DNA of 64,000 nt from Membranipora membranacea (Eukaryota > Bryozoa > Gymnolaemata > Cheilostomatida > Membraniporidae). The DNA is taken from NCBI GenBank assembly GCA_914767715.1, contig OU612068.1:4402001-4466000 (forward strand). The letters are read 5' to 3'. Below the pieces are notes generated by a model. It was not told the origin of the DNA and did no database searches. It worked only from the letters and a program-made list of their open reading frames with translations. The translations under genes and the position numbers were made by a program. Positions 62,101-64,000 of the stretch are shown here, piece after piece (the first letter of the stretch is position 1; every line of letters begins with the position of its first letter).

Positions 62101-63307
62101 TCAAGATAACCCTCTTTTCAGCACGTTTTTCCTATGCGGCGTGGGTTAAAAGTACCAAACTGGAGAGAGGACAACTCCGAATTGAGGCCTAGATCAGAGC
62201 TCAGAAAACTGTCTATAGTCATAAAAAAATAAAATATTTTACCTGCTGGTCAATTGACCATGTAAAATATAAAAACATATACCCCTAAACGCCTGTAAAT
62301 TCCCTATATATATGCACAAGGTATGCATGATATATAGTTTTATTACCTATAGTGAGTGGTGACTCAATATGGATGAAGAGAACAAGAAATATAATATGAA
62401 AACTTTCTCTACAATTTCTTTTCTCTCCATTCTCACCGTTGATTTTACAAATAATAATAATGGAATCACTCAGGGTAGGAGGCGTGGCTTGTTACTCTTG
62501 TGTCATTGGCTACTTATTTGTATACAAACTTTGTGAAAGCACATGGCAGCCTAAAGAACTGTTTATATCATATATACCTTATACTAGACTTTTAGTGCTC
62601 AGATGGCATAACATTATCAAACACTCATGATGTGGCAAACTCAACCATTTAAGATTGGTGCATGTGAGTTGGAGAGAGAAAATAAAATAGAATTTTCTGC
62701 CACTGGAGTTCAGGGTAGATAGATAAAATATAAAACTATTTTACCTCCAGCTGTTTTGTAGGGCTAAAATATAAAATAATAAAACACCTCCCTCCACCTT
62801 CAAATTTTCAAACTGTCATCTAGTACGTTACCTGTTAGCCATCATGAAATTGTATTTCAGCTAAGTTTTGCTGCGACTATAACCAGTGATGGCTTTACAA
62901 TACCATTGTTTTCTGTTGTACAAATTGATATACGTATATATGTGTGTCATTGTCTAGGTTATCCCATTTCTCGCTTTTCTCTTGCTCTGGGTTTAGACAA
63001 TGTGTGTACTCGGTAACCCTTTTTTTTGGTAGATCTAAATTTGATGCGCGATTGATGCTAAAATTTTGCTTTTTCTGATCCGAGATGCATTAATCCTTCT
63101 CTCTTTGATCCAACCGCAACTAAATTTACAAATTGGATGATTGTATTATCGGTGAATGAATTTGGTCAATCCATTATCATTATCGAGCCAGACCCTAGGT
63201 TTTATTGACAGAGAACTTAATATATCATCTGGTTTTTTTCAGCGATACCAGTTGGCAGATTCCATGGACCTCCTGCTCAACCACCTCCTGGATGTTCCCC
63301 AAACTAA
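56173..63307 (+). CDS. Secreted protein of unknown family with furin-type site
   Basis: Twelve exons: 56173-56230, 56396-56623, 57799-57911, 58214-58298, 58609-58812, 58975-59046, 59416-59516, 59715-59888, 60193-60351, 60789-60987, 61464-61577, 63243-63307; GT-AG, phases agree, 523 residues. Exon 1 was chosen because its phase joins to a strong acceptor and yields a signal peptide (ILVLILLVTSAVA, cleavage expected after A30). The mature chain has Thr/Pro/Gln-rich linkers, GRKRRS at about 373-378 (furin-like), and a four-Cys cluster in exon 10. Recurrent segments such as LRYLKTAGSNRLTILPG, QNYLYAQYDTRSGRIVMSE and DAYLAVLSLNGQLKLIL look like beta-hairpins of a beta-trefoil (FGF, fascin or lectin-like fold); this is inference. 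AATAAA lies at 63547. Confidence 0.85.
56747..56777. mobile_element. 17-bp palindrome insertion with 7-bp target duplication
   Basis: CAAGGAG-ATA-CTCCTTC (56754-56770) between ATAAAAG (56747-56753) and ATAAAAG (56771-56777). It lies 20 bp left of the target duplication of the foldback element at 56804, in intron 2 of the secreted-protein gene, so two separate insertions sit side by side. Confidence 0.7.
56804..57565. mobile_element. Complete foldback element with CACAGAG ends (copy 2)
   Basis: 762 bp, termini CACAGAGTAAGGATATAC and (complement) CACATAGTAAGGATATAC, inverted arms of about 330 bp each, no coding capacity. ACCTTAT flanks both ends (56797-56803 and 57566-57572), a perfect 7-bp target duplication. 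The left arm carries a run of 16 G (56903-56918) where the right arm has ordinary sequence, a local expansion that breaks the symmetry. It lies in intron 2 of the secreted-protein gene. Confidence 0.9.
61706..62213. mobile_element. TA-flanked foldback element, termini GACAGTTTTCTGA
   Basis: 508 bp with inverted arms of about 170 bp (GGAGTTGTCCTCTCTCCAGT and GGTACTTTTAACCCACGCCG are exact in both). TA precedes and follows the ends (61704-61705 and 62214-62215), as for Tc1/mariner-type elements. Non-coding; in the last intron of the secreted-protein gene. Confidence 0.8.
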
Positions 63308-64000
63308 ATAGTCCCGTCTATAATCGAGTTTTTTTTCCAACATGTGTTATGTTCTGTTTGATTCTTTTTTATGCTTAATTCAGCAATGTTGATTCCATTG
63401 TCACGTTCTGTTGTTGTTAGATGTAGAGAGCCTTGTCTACTGATGTATGCTGAGTTATTTTTCTCAAATTTGTCTCCCCTTGTTGTTAAAATTTTCTTGC
63501 ATTGATGTTTCAGTTTATATCCACATTATCTGCATATTTTACACTAAATAAACAAGTTTGTAATTACACAAGATTAACTTAATTGTGGTTTATGATACAA
63601 GTAGTATTTCTATCCATCACTGCCATCAATTAATCTTAGATGCTGGCAAAAGATGTTTGTTAGTTTATTAGATGTAAACTTAGCTTGGGACTCAGTCTGA
63701 ACCACATAGTTATCTATGGTCTGAACTGATTATTGTCATGTGCTAGTATTACGATTTCTGTCTTGGCTCAGTTTTGATTTGATATTGGGAAGAACCAAAC
63801 GAGTGCAAAAGCAAGAGATCTAGTAATAATTGGTGAGTTGGCTGCTCAGAACATAAAGAGTAGATATCTTTATTAACTTCGATACTGAACCACCACTTAT
63901 TTAAATTCTGAAAAACACTGATATCTGAGATATAGCGAAAATAGAGTGTTAGGCCAGTTTTGAGACTGCCCAGATAAATTTTCATTCATCACGGAGTAGA
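63308..64000. other. 3' flank of the secreted-protein gene
   Basis: The 3' untranslated region probably ends just after AATAAA at 63547-63552. The remainder to the window edge shows no supported feature. Confidence 0.6.
63547..63552 (+). terminator. Polyadenylation signal AATAAA
   Basis: A canonical hexamer 240 bp after the stop codon of the secreted-protein gene, followed by a T-containing stretch. Confidence 0.6.

Noticed and set aside
1-64000. CRISPR arrays, bacterial operons, tRNA or rRNA genes
   Set aside because: The window is eukaryotic. No regularly spaced short repeats, rRNA segments or convincing tRNA A/B-box pairs were seen by eye; a covariance-model scan could still find a tRNA.

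Overview
This is a nuclear genomic window from an early-branching animal. It is AT-rich, its genes are broken into many exons with GT-AG introns, and it is full of small inverted-repeat elements. A sponge (probably a demosponge) fits best, because animal signalling genes (multi-domain RhoGAP, SIRT5, serpentine receptors) sit beside secreted and transposon-like proteins that I do not recognise from bilaterians. That assignment is inference: no species-specific marker was found.

Layout. (1) 1-5104 has no gene I can support but carries several palindromic elements. (2) 5105-21228, minus strand: a complete 16-exon Rho GTPase-activating protein of the ARHGAP12/15/27 type (SH3, WW repeats, PH, RhoGAP). 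(3) 23310-28114, plus strand: a complete 9-exon SIRT5-type NAD-dependent lysine deacylase, head-to-head with the RhoGAP gene across about 2 kb. (4) 28115-34300: gene-poor, with a small LTR retroelement (32748-34165) whose 5' LTR is joined directly to integrase. (5) 35643-37537, minus: exons of one or two unrecognised genes. (6) 39259-45300, minus: two related, broken 7TM receptor genes separated by a 2.6 kb TA-flanked foldback element. (7) 47336-49409, minus: a frameshifted transposon-like open reading frame. (8) 49410-56172: no supportable gene. (9) 56173-63307, plus: a complete 12-exon gene for a secreted 523-residue protein with a furin-type site and sheet-like repeats reminiscent of a beta-trefoil; I do not recognise the family.

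The gene models for RhoGAP, SIRT5 and the secreted protein were assembled by hand from splice sites; intron phases agree at every junction and the reading frames close exactly (873, 298 and 523 residues).

The most unusual content is the mobile DNA. At least three loci hold a 17-bp palindrome (CAAGGAG..CTCCTTG/C) flanked by perfect 7-bp direct repeats, each different, exactly as if a 17-bp unit had transposed. A larger foldback family (ends CACAGAGTAAGG) also has a 7-bp target duplication, and one of its loci has shrunk to a bare 30-bp palindrome. Together they suggest a family of very small palindromic insertions, or hairpin-collapsed transposons, that ordinary repeat finders would miss.
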